Below, piece after piece: positions 24,420-34,000 of a DNA stretch of 64,000 nucleotides; the first letter of the stretch is position 1, and each line of letters begins with the position of its first letter. The DNA comes from Sinomicrobium pectinilyticum. Its GTDB lineage: Bacteria > Bacteroidota > Bacteroidia > Flavobacteriales > Flavobacteriaceae. The stretch is taken from positions 1-64,000 of the forward strand of contig NZ_RJTM01000105.1 of assembly GCF_003725735.1 (NCBI RefSeq). The letters run 5' to 3'. A model generated the notes under the pieces. It saw only the letters and a program-made list of their open reading frames with translations. It had not been told where the DNA came from and did not search any database. The translations under genes were made by a program, and so were the position numbers.

Positions 24420-25751
24420 ATGAAAACACTGATCAAGAACGCCGTTGCGGTAAATGAATTCCGGAAATTCGAAACGGATATTTTAATTGAAAACGAGATC
24501 ATTGCCAAAATCGATAAAAATATCTCCGCTACGGATTGTACGGTAATTGATGCCGGGGGAAAATATCTTTTTCCCGGTGCCATTGATGACCAGGTGCATT
24601 TTCGCGAACCGGGCCTTACCCATAAGGCAACCATAGAAACCGAAAGCAGGGCTGCCATTGCGGGAGGAATAACCTCCTTCATAGAAATGCCCAATACCAG
24701 TCCGCAGACCACAACCATAGAAAAACTGGAAGAAAAGTTCGGTATTGCTGCCAATACCTCTTCCGCCAATTACTCGTTTATGTTTGGCGGTACGAATGAC
24801 AACCTGGAGGAAATACTCCGGGTTGATCCGAAATCCTGTGCGGGACTGAAGCTTTTCCTGGGGTCTTCTACCGGGAACATGCTGGTGGATGACGAAAAAG
24901 TGCTGGAAAATATCTTTTCCAACACCGATCTGCTGATCTCTGCCCATTGTGAAGACGAGACCACCATAAAGCACAACCTGGAGAAGTATAAAGCCGCTTA
25001 CGGCGACGACATACCTATCAAATACCACCCTGCCATACGCAGTGAAGAAGCCTGCTACCTGTCTTCTTCCCGTGCTGTTGCACTCGCCGAAAAAACCGGT
25101 GCCAGACTGCACGTTTTTCACCTCTCTACGGCGAAAGAAACCGGACTTTTCCGCAATGACATCCCACTTCGCAAAAAAAAGATCACCGCCGAAGTATGTA
25201 TACACCACCTCTGGTTTTGTGATGACGATTACGACAGAAAAGGGACCTTTATCAAGTGGAACCCCGCTGTAAAAACACCTGCGGACCGCAAAGGTTTGTG
25301 GCAGGCATTGCTGGACGATCGTATTGACGTTATCGCAACGGACCACGCACCTCATACCCTCAAAGAAAAGCAAAACATCTATACCCAGGCTCCTTCCGGT
25401 GGCCCGCTGGTACAACACGCCATGGTTGCCATGCTGGAAGCCTGTAACAAGGGAAAGATCTCACTGGAAAAGATGGTCGAAAAAATGAGCCATAATCCGG
25501 CTATCCTTTTCCGGATAAAACAGAGAGGGTTTATCAGGGAAGGGTATTTCGCAGACCTGGTACTGGCGGACCTCAACAGCCCGCAAACCGTAAGCAGGGA
25601 TAATGTCTTATATAAATGCGGCTGGTCTCCCTTTGAAGGAACTACCTTCCAGTCGGCAATAACACATACTTTTGTAAACGGTAACCTGGCATATAACAAC
25701 GGAAAATTCTCCGCGTACCGGAATGTAAAGCGGCTGGAATTCAATCGCTAG
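24420..25751 (+). CDS. pyrC: Dihydroorotase
   Basis: Amidohydrolase that closes carbamoyl-aspartate to dihydroorotate in pyrimidine synthesis. The 443-residue product contains [37 protein letters not shown] and the catalytic [10 protein letters not shown]. The usual first metal-binding His of HxH is Gln (QVH), as I recall from Bacteroidota enzymes such as that of Porphyromonas gingivalis. Spacing of the other ligands is normal, so the protein is likely active or of the same subtype. It follows the glycosyltransferase gene and precedes a DUF4296 gene. Confidence 0.95.
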   Translation: MKTLIKNAVAVNEFRKFETDILIENEIIAKIDKNISATDCTVIDAGGKYLFPGAIDDQVHFREPGLTHKATIETESRAAIAGGITSFIEMPNTSPQTTTIEKLEEKFGIAANTSSANYSFMFGGTNDNLEEILRVDPKSCAGLKLFLGSSTGNMLVDDEKVLENIFSNTDLLISAHCEDETTIKHNLEKYKAAYGDDIPIKYHPAIRSEEACYLSSSRAVALAEKTGARLHVFHLSTAKETGLFRNDIPLRKKKITAEVCIHHLWFCDDDYDRKGTFIKWNPAVKTPADRKGLWQALLDDRIDVIATDHAPHTLKEKQNIYTQAPSGGPLVQHAMVAMLEACNKGKISLEKMVEKMSHNPAILFRIKQRGFIREGYFADLVLADLNSPQTVSRDNVLYKCGWSPFEGTTFQSAITHTFVNGNLAYNNGKFSAYRNVKRLEFNR

Positions 25752-25765
25752 AAAAAGAGAAAAAA

Positions 25766-26176
25766 ATGAAGCCAAGGCATATATTCATCTTTACGATCAT
25801 GCTACTGAGCGTTGCATCGTGCAAAAAAAGATCCGTGGAAAAACCGGAAAATCTCATCCCCAAAAGCCAAATGACGGAGATCCTGCTGGATGTGGCCCTG
25901 GTCAATGCCGCCAGGGGTATTGGTATGGATGTGCTCAAAGAAAACAAGGTTATTCCGGATACTTACATTTATCAAAAACACCAGGTAGACAGTCTTCAGT
26001 TTGCGGAAAGCAATACCTATTACGCTTCAAAACCCGCCGAGTATGCGGCCATGTACAAAGAAGTGGAAAAGAAGCTGAAGGAAATGAAAGAGGCACAGGA
26101 TAAAGCCCGGGAAGAAGAGAGAAAAACCGGAAATTCCGGGGAAGCAAAACGAGCCAAAGAAGAAGAAACACAATAA
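25766..26176 (+). CDS. DUF4296 lipoprotein
   Basis: A 136-residue lipoprotein with signal and lipobox (LLSVASC, Cys at about residue 18). A short conserved helical core (LIPKSQMTEILLDVALVNAARG... YIYQKHQVDSLQFAESNTYYASKPAEYAAMY) matches DUF4296, and a charged C-terminal tail is rich in Lys and Glu. It follows pyrC by 14 bases and is co-transcribed. In Flavobacteriia the same order is common. The function is unknown. Confidence 0.88.
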   Translation: MKPRHIFIFTIMLLSVASCKKRSVEKPENLIPKSQMTEILLDVALVNAARGIGMDVLKENKVIPDTYIYQKHQVDSLQFAESNTYYASKPAEYAAMYKEVEKKLKEMKEAQDKAREEERKTGNSGEAKRAKEEETQ

Positions 26177-26210
26177 AAAAAGCGTCGTATTTATTACCTA
26201 CAACGCTTTT
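26175..26210. terminator. Bidirectional terminator
   Basis: An A-run with AAGCGTCGT pairs imperfectly with ACAACGCTT followed by TT. It separates the convergent DUF4296 and NlpE-like genes. Confidence 0.7.
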
Positions 26211-26228
26211 ATATGGCTATAAGCCTTA

Positions 26229-26693
26229 TTATTTCTTTTTCAGGATAAACATTTCCGAAAGATCACTTTCTATTTCATTTCCTTCCAGGTCAAGGAGCTT
26301 AATAAAACCTTCCCCGACAAAGTATTTATGAGGATTTCCTGCCTCGGGCGTAAAGGTGATGGTACTTTCCTCTATATCCCATGTTCCTTCATTCGAAAAA
26401 GTGTTTTCTTCTGCTACTCCCAGGTATTCGTTCTCCTCTTTAAATGTACCGTCTTCATTGATGGTAACAGTGAGTTTTATTCCTTCACAGTCCGCACAGG
26501 GAATAACACCCTCGTAGACGCCTTCGAAATCCAGGGAATTTGCCGCATTGTGCATATCCGGAACTTCGGGTTCTTCTTCTGTTACCTGTTCTGTCCCCAC
26601 GCTTTCTGAAGACTGTTTTTCCTTATCCTTGCAGGATACCAGGAGCACCATTACCCCCATAATAACCACAGCACTTAAAACTACTTTTTTCAT
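26229..26693 (-). CDS. NlpE-like copper-resistance/envelope-stress lipoprotein
   Basis: A 154-residue lipoprotein starting MKKVVLSAVVIMGVMVLLVSC, with lipobox VSC near residue 21. The motif GVIPCADCEGIKLTVTINEDGTF is the CxxC centre of NlpE N-terminal domains, followed by the FxNEGTW pattern typical of the family. The true start is the ATG at 26693; the in-frame extension to 26909 has no signal peptide support and overlaps the aldehyde dehydrogenase gene. The role is copper or envelope-stress sensing in the outer membrane, by homology. Confidence 0.88.
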   Translation of the reverse strand: MKKVVLSAVVIMGVMVLLVSCKDKEKQSSESVGTEQVTEEEPEVPDMHNAANSLDFEGVYEGVIPCADCEGIKLTVTINEDGTFKEENEYLGVAEENTFSNEGTWDIEESTITFTPEAGNPHKYFVGEGFIKLLDLEGNEIESDLSEMFILKKK

Positions 26694-26766
26694 GTTCAGT
26701 GAATTTGCGTTGTTAATTGATATAAACACTACTTTCGGGAAACCGGGGTCGGGTTTCCCGAAAAAA

Positions 26767-28320
26767 CTATAGGTCAAATTTAATTCCCTGGGCAAGTGGA
26801 AGTTCGGTGGTGTAATTGATGGTGTTGGTTTGTCTCCGCATATATACTTTCCATGCATCCGAACCCGATTCGCGTCCGCCTCCGGTTTCTTTTTCGCCTC
26901 CGAAAGCACCTCCTATTTCCGCACCGCTGGTCCCTATATTTACGTTGGCAATACCACAGTCGGATCCTTCCACGGACAAAAATCTTTCCGCTTCACGCAG
27001 GTTATTGGTCATTATAGCCGATGATAACCCTTGTTTTACTCCATTCTGCAAACGGATGGCATTTTCCAGGTCACCGCTGTATTTCAACAGGTAAAGTACG
27101 GGAGCAAAGGTTTCCTGCTGAACAATTTCAAAATGGTTTTCCGCTTCCGCAATAGCAGGTTTTACATAACATCCGCTCTCATAACCTTCTCCTTTCAGTA
27201 CGCCTCCCTCTACCAGGATTTTACCTCCTTCTTCCTCCACTTTTTTAAGCGCGTGAAGGTAATTGGCTACGGCATCTTTATCGATAAGCGGCCCTACATG
27301 GTTTTTCTCGTCCAACGGATTTCCTATACGGAGCTGCTTATAGGCATCTGTAATAGCGTTTTTAACCTTATCATAAACTTTTTCATGAACGATCAGGCGA
27401 CGTGTAGAAGTACATCGCTGTCCACAGGTACCTACAGCGCCGAAAACCGCTCCTATAACCGTATTCCTGATGTTTGCATCCGGGGTTACGATAATGGCAT
27501 TATTACCTCCGAGCTCCAGCAGGGATTTTCCGAGACGTGCCGCCACGGCCTGCGCTACTATTTTGCCCATACGAATAGATCCTGTGGCAGAAATAAGCGG
27601 AACGCGCTCGTCGTGTGTCATCATCTCACCCACGGTATAGTCGCCCGTAATCAGACAGGATATGCCCTCGGGAAGCCCGTTTTCGGCAAATACCCTCGCT
27701 GCAATATTCTGACATGCTACCGAGGTCAAGGGTGTTTTTTCGGAACCTTTCCAGATACAGGTATCACCACATACCCAAGCCAGGGCCGTGTTCCAGCTCC
27801 ATACGGCAACAGGGAAATTAAATGCGGAAATAATACCTACTACCCCCAGAGGATGATACTGCTCATACATCCGGTGGCCCGGCCTTTCGGAATGCATGGT
27901 AAGCCCGTGTAACTGTCGGGATAATCCCACCGCAAAATCACAGATATCTATCATTTCCTGAACCTCGCCCAGGCCTTCCTGGTAGGATTTTCCCATTTCG
28001 TAGGACACAAGCTTTCCGAGGGGCTCTTTCAAACGGCGTAATTCATCATTAAACTGGCGTACGATCTCGCCTCGTTGTGGTGAAGGCATTGTCCGCCAGA
28101 TTTTAAAACCTTCAGTAGCAGCGGTAATCACTTTTTCGTAATCTTCACGTGTGGTGGTACTTATTTTACCAATAAGCGCCCCATCAACCGGAGAGTACGA
28201 AGCTATGAGATCCCCGCTTCCGAAAAAGTTCTTTCCCGTAGAAGTTCCGTTATTAACATCGGTCAATCCCAATGCCCTGAGGCTTTTATCTATTCCAAAA
28301 TCGGTAGCAACTAATGACAT
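26767..28320 (-). CDS. ALDH7-type aldehyde dehydrogenase (aminoadipate-semialdehyde type)
   Basis: A 517-residue NAD-dependent aldehyde dehydrogenase. Motifs include SAFNFPVAVWSWNTALA, the general-base ELGGNNAII, and the catalytic Cys in GTCGQRCTSTRRLIVH, the antiquitin (ALDH7A1) form. The C-terminal NTINYTTELPLAQGIKF is also ALDH7-like. The preferred substrate of this family is alpha-aminoadipic semialdehyde from lysine breakdown, which agrees with the saccharopine dehydrogenase gene 9 kb upstream. It lies 73 bases upstream of the NlpE-like gene and may share its transcript. Confidence 0.93.
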   Translation of the reverse strand: MSLVATDFGIDKSLRALGLTDVNNGTSTGKNFFGSGDLIASYSPVDGALIGKISTTTREDYEKVITAATEGFKIWRTMPSPQRGEIVRQFNDELRRLKEPLGKLVSYEMGKSYQEGLGEVQEMIDICDFAVGLSRQLHGLTMHSERPGHRMYEQYHPLGVVGIISAFNFPVAVWSWNTALAWVCGDTCIWKGSEKTPLTSVACQNIAARVFAENGLPEGISCLITGDYTVGEMMTHDERVPLISATGSIRMGKIVAQAVAARLGKSLLELGGNNAIIVTPDANIRNTVIGAVFGAVGTCGQRCTSTRRLIVHEKVYDKVKNAITDAYKQLRIGNPLDEKNHVGPLIDKDAVANYLHALKKVEEEGGKILVEGGVLKGEGYESGCYVKPAIAEAENHFEIVQQETFAPVLYLLKYSGDLENAIRLQNGVKQGLSSAIMTNNLREAERFLSVEGSDCGIANVNIGTSGAEIGGAFGGEKETGGGRESGSDAWKVYMRRQTNTINYTTELPLAQGIKFDL

Positions 28321-28620
28321 TTATAACTTTTTTTACTTGGTTTGTTAAATTTTCACGAAGTTACAAATTATTATTTTCTCCGTAAGAAGTTAAAAAATAA
28401 AATCCTGTGTGCAAAATCCCTTCTTATCGGAACCTGTTTTTGCAAAATTTACACCGTTACCGGCAAAAGACAGAGGTCCTCAGGCGCTTTGAAAAGAGAA
28501 ACACCCGGGCAATCCAGGATATAAAACAAACAGACAGCGGGGGATCATTATAACTATTTCTCTGTTTTATGTGTAATTTTTTATTAACTTTATAACATAC
28601 AGACACAAAAACATCCGATT
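28321..28620. other. Gene-free divergent intergenic region
   Basis: About 300 bases between ALDH7 and the small DUF3185-like gene, which point away from each other. No conserved hairpin or coding frame was recognised. A 60-codon frame (28342-28524) has no signs of a protein gene. Confidence 0.45.
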
Positions 28621-28839
28621 ATGAAAAAAGTCATTGCAATTATTCTTATCGTTGCCGGGCTCGCGGCAGGATATATGGGTATAAATAAACTGGGAGATAG
28701 CGAAAGCGGCCTCGAAATCGGCGATTTTGAAATCAAAGCGGAAGACACTTCTACCAAAAATACCGCTTATGCCTATCTGGGCGGAGGCGTAATTTGTCTT
28801 ATCGCCGGAATTGTAATGATAAGCCGGAAAACCACATAA
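28621..28839 (+). CDS. Small membrane protein, DUF3185-like
   Basis: A 72-residue protein with two hydrophobic helices: residues 1-20 (MKKVIAIILIVAGLAAGYMG) and about 48-68 (AYLGGGVICLIAGIVMIS). A short polar loop lies between them. This is the DUF3185 layout. It ends one base before the stop codon of the opposite-strand haaO. The function is unknown. Confidence 0.78.
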   Translation: MKKVIAIILIVAGLAAGYMGINKLGDSESGLEIGDFEIKAEDTSTKNTAYAYLGGGVICLIAGIVMISRKTT

Positions 28840-28840
28840 A

Positions 28841-29374
28841 TCATCCCGTAAATCGCGGGTCGGTATCCATTACAGTACCGCACTGCTCACAGGTACGCAG
28901 TTCTTCGGAATTGTAAAACTTTCTGAAATGCGGCAGGAAATCCTTTTCTATGTCATGCAGTTCAAAATATACTTCGTGAAGTTTATGGTTACAGTTATCG
29001 CAGTACCATAACAGTCCGTCCGTGAAATTTTTCCCTGCCCGTTTTCGTTCTATAACGAGGCCGATGGACCCTTCGCTGCGGACAGGACTGTGCGGTACCC
29101 CAGCCGGGTTCAGGTAAATATCTCCTGCTCGCAGTTCCATTTCCTTCCGCTGACCGTCTTCCTGAACGATAATTTTTATACTCCCTTCTATCTGGTAAAA
29201 GAACTCTTCGGTTTCATTGTAGTGATAATCTTTACGCGCATTGGGCCCCGCAACGACCATCACGATATAATCATCCGAATCCACATACAGGTTTTTATTC
29301 CCTACCGGGGGTTTTAAAAGTTCCCTGTGATCTTCTATCCACTGCAAAAGGTTAAAAGGCTTTTTGATGCTCAT
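28841..29374 (-). CDS. nbaC: 3-hydroxyanthranilate 3,4-dioxygenase
   Basis: Cupin-type iron dioxygenase that opens 3-hydroxyanthranilate in the kynurenine pathway. The 177-residue product has the iron-site strand HYNETEEFFYQIEGS and AGDIYLNPAGVPHSP. A C-terminal rubredoxin-like knot has two CxxC pairs (CDNC and CEQC), the extra metal site of bacterial HaaO/NbaC. No other kynurenine genes are near it in the window. It is convergent with the DUF3185-like gene. Confidence 0.95.
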   Translation of the reverse strand: MSIKKPFNLLQWIEDHRELLKPPVGNKNLYVDSDDYIVMVVAGPNARKDYHYNETEEFFYQIEGSIKIIVQEDGQRKEMELRAGDIYLNPAGVPHSPVRSEGSIGLVIERKRAGKNFTDGLLWYCDNCNHKLHEVYFELHDIEKDFLPHFRKFYNSEELRTCEQCGTVMDTDPRFTG

Positions 29375-29780
29375 CTCCGGTTTATTTGTATTTTACTATG
29401 GCATAAATTCATGCGGTTGAAAAAAGTATGTTCACGGAAAGCCATTGCAAAATGGCTTCCTGCTTGTCCGTTTTCGGTCCCGCTCCTAACAAAGCCTTAA
29501 ATTTAAGGATTTCCATTGTTATGAAAGAACATCTTCTTCTGATTTTTCCGACATGAAAAATACCCGATTCCCGGGATTTCCCCGAACCGGGCGCTGTCGT
29601 AGTTTTGGGTAAGGGTTTTGTTTTTCCGTAAACCGGTATTCCCGGAATACAGGATTAGTTAGTCAGGCTTTCCGAAAACCTGTCTGCACCACGTAGGCAG
29701 GTTTAACGGAAAGTGCTTTATTTTTAACATTAGCCGGGTATTTTTATTAAATTTATTTTCTAAAACTAACTATTCAGGAA
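29375..29780. other. Gene-free stretch with hairpins
   Basis: About 400 bases between haaO (leftward) and the isoaspartyl peptidase gene (rightward). It holds hairpins AGCCATT/AATGGCT (29440-29457) and AACCTG...CAGGTT (29677-29703) plus a GC-rich CCGGG-type patch near 29570-29590. No gene is visible. Confidence 0.5.
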
Positions 29781-30860
29781 ATGATCAGAAAAACCATTAC
29801 CCGTACAATCTTTTATTTCTTAGGGTTGTTATGTTTTGCCACAGCATGCAAAGAGTCCCCGGAGACCACGGTAAAAAATCCGGAGACCGCTTCCAGGCCA
29901 GAAGGAGAGCATTTTGCTATAGTCATACATGGCGGGGCAGGGACCATTCTGAAAAAAAACATGACCCCGGAAAGGGAAGCGGAATATCGCAAAGTCCTGG
30001 AAAAAGCCATAAGGACTGGCTATGACATCCTCAAAAACGGCGGTTCCGGACTGGATGCCGTACAGAAGACCGTCAACGTCATGGAAAATTCCCCCTTGTT
30101 CAATGCGGGAAAAGGAGCGGTTTTTACCAACGAAGGGAAGAATGAACTCGATGCTTCCATAATGGATGGAAAAACACGAAATGCAGGTGCCGTTGCCGGG
30201 GTCACTACCGTAAAAAACCCCATTGACCTCGCTCGTGCCGTAATGGAAAAATCCGAACATGTCATGCTGGCACGCAAAGGAGCAGAATCCTTTGCCAGGG
30301 AACAGGGACTTGAAATCGTAGACCCCTCCTATTTTTATACGGAACAACGTATGAAGGCACTGGAACGGATAAAAGACAAGGAAAAAACCGAACTGGATCA
30401 CGATGAAAAAACGGCTTTTTACGACCCTTACATCAGGGATTCCAAGTTCGGAACAGTCGGTTGCGTAGCCCTGGATAAAAATGGCAACCTGGCAGCAGCC
30501 ACTTCCACGGGAGGAATGACCAATAAACGATGGGGGCGTGTCGGAGATTCGCCTATCATAGGGGCGGGCACTTATGCCAATAACCAGACCTGTGCCGTAT
30601 CTTCCACAGGATGGGGAGAGTTCTTTATAAGGGGAATGGTTGCCTATGATATTTCCGCGCTTATGGAATACAAAGGCCTTTCCCTTCAGGAAGCTTCCCG
30701 GGAAGTTATCCAGGAAAAACTGCCGGAACTTGGTGGAGACGGTGGCATTATTGCCGTGGATCGCGATGGTAATATGGTTATGGAATTTAATACGGCCGGA
30801 ATGTACCGGGCAAGTATGAACGCCAATGGAGACCTGTACATAGGGATCTACAATAACTAA
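29781..30860 (+). CDS. Isoaspartyl peptidase/L-asparaginase, lipoprotein form
   Basis: N-terminal nucleophile hydrolase of the plant-type asparaginase family. It cleaves isoaspartyl dipeptides or asparagine. The 359-residue protein contains the family core IHGGAGTILKKNM and NAGKGAVFTNEG, and the autoprocessing/catalytic Thr in KFGTVGCVALDKNGNLAAATSTGG. It carries a lipoprotein signal (LLCFATAC), so it is exported, unlike most bacterial family members, which are cytoplasmic. The last residues NGDLYIGIYNN match the family end. Confidence 0.93.
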   Translation: MIRKTITRTIFYFLGLLCFATACKESPETTVKNPETASRPEGEHFAIVIHGGAGTILKKNMTPEREAEYRKVLEKAIRTGYDILKNGGSGLDAVQKTVNVMENSPLFNAGKGAVFTNEGKNELDASIMDGKTRNAGAVAGVTTVKNPIDLARAVMEKSEHVMLARKGAESFAREQGLEIVDPSYFYTEQRMKALERIKDKEKTELDHDEKTAFYDPYIRDSKFGTVGCVALDKNGNLAAATSTGGMTNKRWGRVGDSPIIGAGTYANNQTCAVSSTGWGEFFIRGMVAYDISALMEYKGLSLQEASREVIQEKLPELGGDGGIIAVDRDGNMVMEFNTAGMYRASMNANGDLYIGIYNN

Positions 30861-31057
30861 ACGCTTGTGCCATTGTCATGTAATTGCCTGATTATAAAGT
30901 AATAATAGGATATACACACCCATTATAACTTTATAGAAGTAAAAAGCAGGAAAACAGGAAAAGGAACCATCCCAAGTATTGAAGATAGTTTTACGGAATC
31001 CTTTCGTACGATAAAAATAATGCCGTCACGGGCAGCCAAACCTAATAAGAGACCAGT

Positions 31058-34000
31058 ATGCGATTAAAAAGATTATTCTTACCCGCTATCGTCCTTCTTT
31101 TCTTGTTCTCCTGCAAGGATAAGGACCAGAAACAGGACATACAGGAACAAATATCCAACCTGCATAAATACCGGGAATACATTTCGGATGTTTCGCAAGG
31201 GATCATTTCCGCACATTCCGATGTGAAAATAATGCTCCGCGAACCGGTTTCCGGGTGGGATGTCAACAAAGAACTCCCGGACGATCTCATACGGGTATCT
31301 CCCAAAACCAACGGTAAGGTAGTAGCCCTGAACAACCAGACCATAGCTTTTGTCCCGGACTCCCCGTTAAAACAGGACACGGAATACGAAGTTACCCTGC
31401 GCCTGGAAGATATCGTTGACGATGTTCCCAAAGAGCTTCGCCTCTTCCGTTTTAAAGTAAAAACCATCAAACAACAATTCAACGTTACTACAGAACAGAT
31501 ACAATCCTACGACCGCAGCTGGCAATATGTGGAAGGTACGATTCGCAGCAGCGACCAGTTATCGGCCGAAACTGCCGGAAAACTGGTACAGGCTTCCCAG
31601 GAAGGTAAACCCCTTTCTGTTAAGTTCTACAACACTACGGAGACCAACACGCTTTTCCGCTTTAAGGTTGACAGCATACGGCGAATGGAAGAAGACTCCA
31701 AGGTGAAGCTAAACTGGAACGGAAGAAGCAATGGCATAGATTCCGAAGGTGAAGGAGAAATCCTCATTCCCGGCAAAAACAACTTTACCGTTATGGAAGT
31801 GAATGTCGCCGGAACGGAAAAGCCATACGTAGAGATCAATTTTTCCGATCCGCTGAAGAAAAACCAGAACTTTAACGGGCTGGTAAGCATTCAGGATGCG
31901 GGAAGTCTTAAATTTTCGATAGAAGGAAACGTCCTGAAAGTATACCCCCAGAACGAACTTAAGGGTGTAAAATCTCTCGAAGTATTCCAGGGAATCCAGA
32001 ATGTGGATGATTACAAGCTGAAGCAGGTTTTCTCGGAACAGATCGCCTTCGAACAACTGAAGCCGGAAGTAAGAATGCTGCAAAGCGGTACCATTCTGCC
32101 GTCTTCCAACAACCTGAAAATAAATTTCGAAGCGGTAAACCTCAATGCCGTGGATGTATCGGTTATCAAAATATTCCAGAACAACATCTTACAGTTTCTC
32201 CAGTACCAGAACCTCAGCGGGGAAGGCGACCTGCGTACGGTTGCCCGTCCCATTGCCAAAAAGACCATTAATCTTAGCGGCAGCCTTACTGCAGCAGATG
32301 GTAAATGGCATGCTTATGCCCTGGACCTTCGCGAACTGATCAATCCCGATCCGGGTGCCATATACCGGGTGGAATTCCGCTACAAGCCTTCTTACAGTAC
32401 TTTCAAATGCGACCAGACCAACTTTCCGGAAGAAGAAACGGATGCGGAAGAAGATTATGACGAAGAGAAGGAAACCAGTTACTGGGATAATGCAGAAGGA
32501 TATTATTATTATGAAGATTACTACTACGATTACACCTACGACTGGCGCGAAAGGGAAAATCCATGCCACACGTCCTACTACAGGGACAAGAAAGTGGCTG
32601 TTAACGTACTGGCTTCCGACCTGGGGGTAACAGTTAAAAAAGGGGATAACGAATCGTATTTTGTCAGTGTCACCAACCTTATCTCCGCCAAACCGGAAGG
32701 AGAGACCAAAGTTACCTTCTACAATTTCCAGCAACAGGAAGTAGCTACGGTGGTAACCGACAAGAACGGATTTGCCATGTACGATGCTACCCTTCCTGCT
32801 TATTTTGCCATTGCCGAAAAAGGCAAGCAGAAAACCTATGTCAAACTGAATGACGGCAATGTACTTTCGGTAAGTAAATTCGATGTTTCCGGCGTGAAAC
32901 TGCAAAAAGGCATCAAGGGATACATCTACGGCGAACGCGGTGTATGGCGTCCCGGAGACACCTTATTCCTGTCCTTCATCCTGAACGATAAGGCCAATAA
33001 ACTCCCTGCCGGGCACCCCGTGAAATTCGAACTGCGCGACCCCTACGGAAAAATTACCCGTAAAGAAGTGCACAACAGCGGAGTGAATAATTTCTATACC
33101 TTCATAACCCCCACCGACCAGAATGCCCCCACCGGGAACTGGCAGGCACAGGTATCTGTAGGTGGTGCCGTTTTCAGCAAAAGCATACGTATAGAAACCA
33201 TCAAGCCCAACCGGCTGAAGATCAAAGCCGACTTTGCCGAAGACATACTCTCCGGCTCCAAACCGGTAAACGGCACTCTCGAAGTCGCCTGGCTGCACGG
33301 GGCGGTTGCCAGGAACCTGAAAGCGGACATCCAGGCCAGGTTCCAGCCGCAAAATACCAGTTTCAAACAGTTCCCGGGATATACTTTTAACGATCCTTCC
33401 AGGTCTTTCGGGTCTGAAGAACAAACGGTTTTTGACGGTAAGATCGATACGGAAGGGAAAGCCTCTTTTTCGCTGAAACCCCAACTGGAAAAACAGGCTC
33501 CGGGAATGTTACAGGCTTCTTTTATTACCAAAGTATACGAAACGGGAGGCGATTTCAGTACGGATGTCTTTACGAAGACCTATTCCCCTTACAGCACTTA
33601 TATAGGGCTCAATACACCGAAAGGAGACAAAACCCGCGGAATGCTACTCACGGATACCAAACACCGTTTTGAGGTGGTTTCGGTTGACGAAAAGGGAAAT
33701 CCCAAAGCCGTAAAAGGGCTGAAGGTTAATATTTACAAGGTCAGCTGGCGCTGGTGGTGGGATACCTCAGAAGACAACCTTTCTTCATATACGGGGAGCA
33801 ACCAGCGGGAAAATGTGTTTTCCCGGACCCTTAATACCGGTACCGACGGAAAAGCCGCTTTCGAGTTCGAGCTGAAATACCCGGAATGGGGCCGTTACCT
33901 GGTTCATGTAGAAGATCCGGACGGAGGCCATGCCACCGGAAAGACTGTTTATATCGACTGGCCGGGATGGGCGGGAAAATCTATGAAAAACGATCCTTCT

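Noticed and set aside
24483-25418. Long 311-codon antisense frame over pyrC
   Set aside because: Frame is a shadow of pyrC; the sense protein is unmistakable and the antisense translation lacks family features.
27031-27912. Long 293-codon antisense frame over the ALDH7 gene
   Set aside because: Shadow of a clearly conserved enzyme; no independent support.
28143-28152. CACGTG core at other places, such as 28143-28152, 3122-3131 and 49757-49766
   Set aside because: Only the six-base core is present; flanks do not match the parS consensus.
28342-28524. 60-codon frame in the ALDH7/DUF3185-like intergenic region
   Set aside because: No homology impression, no promoter or start support; composition matches noncoding DNA.
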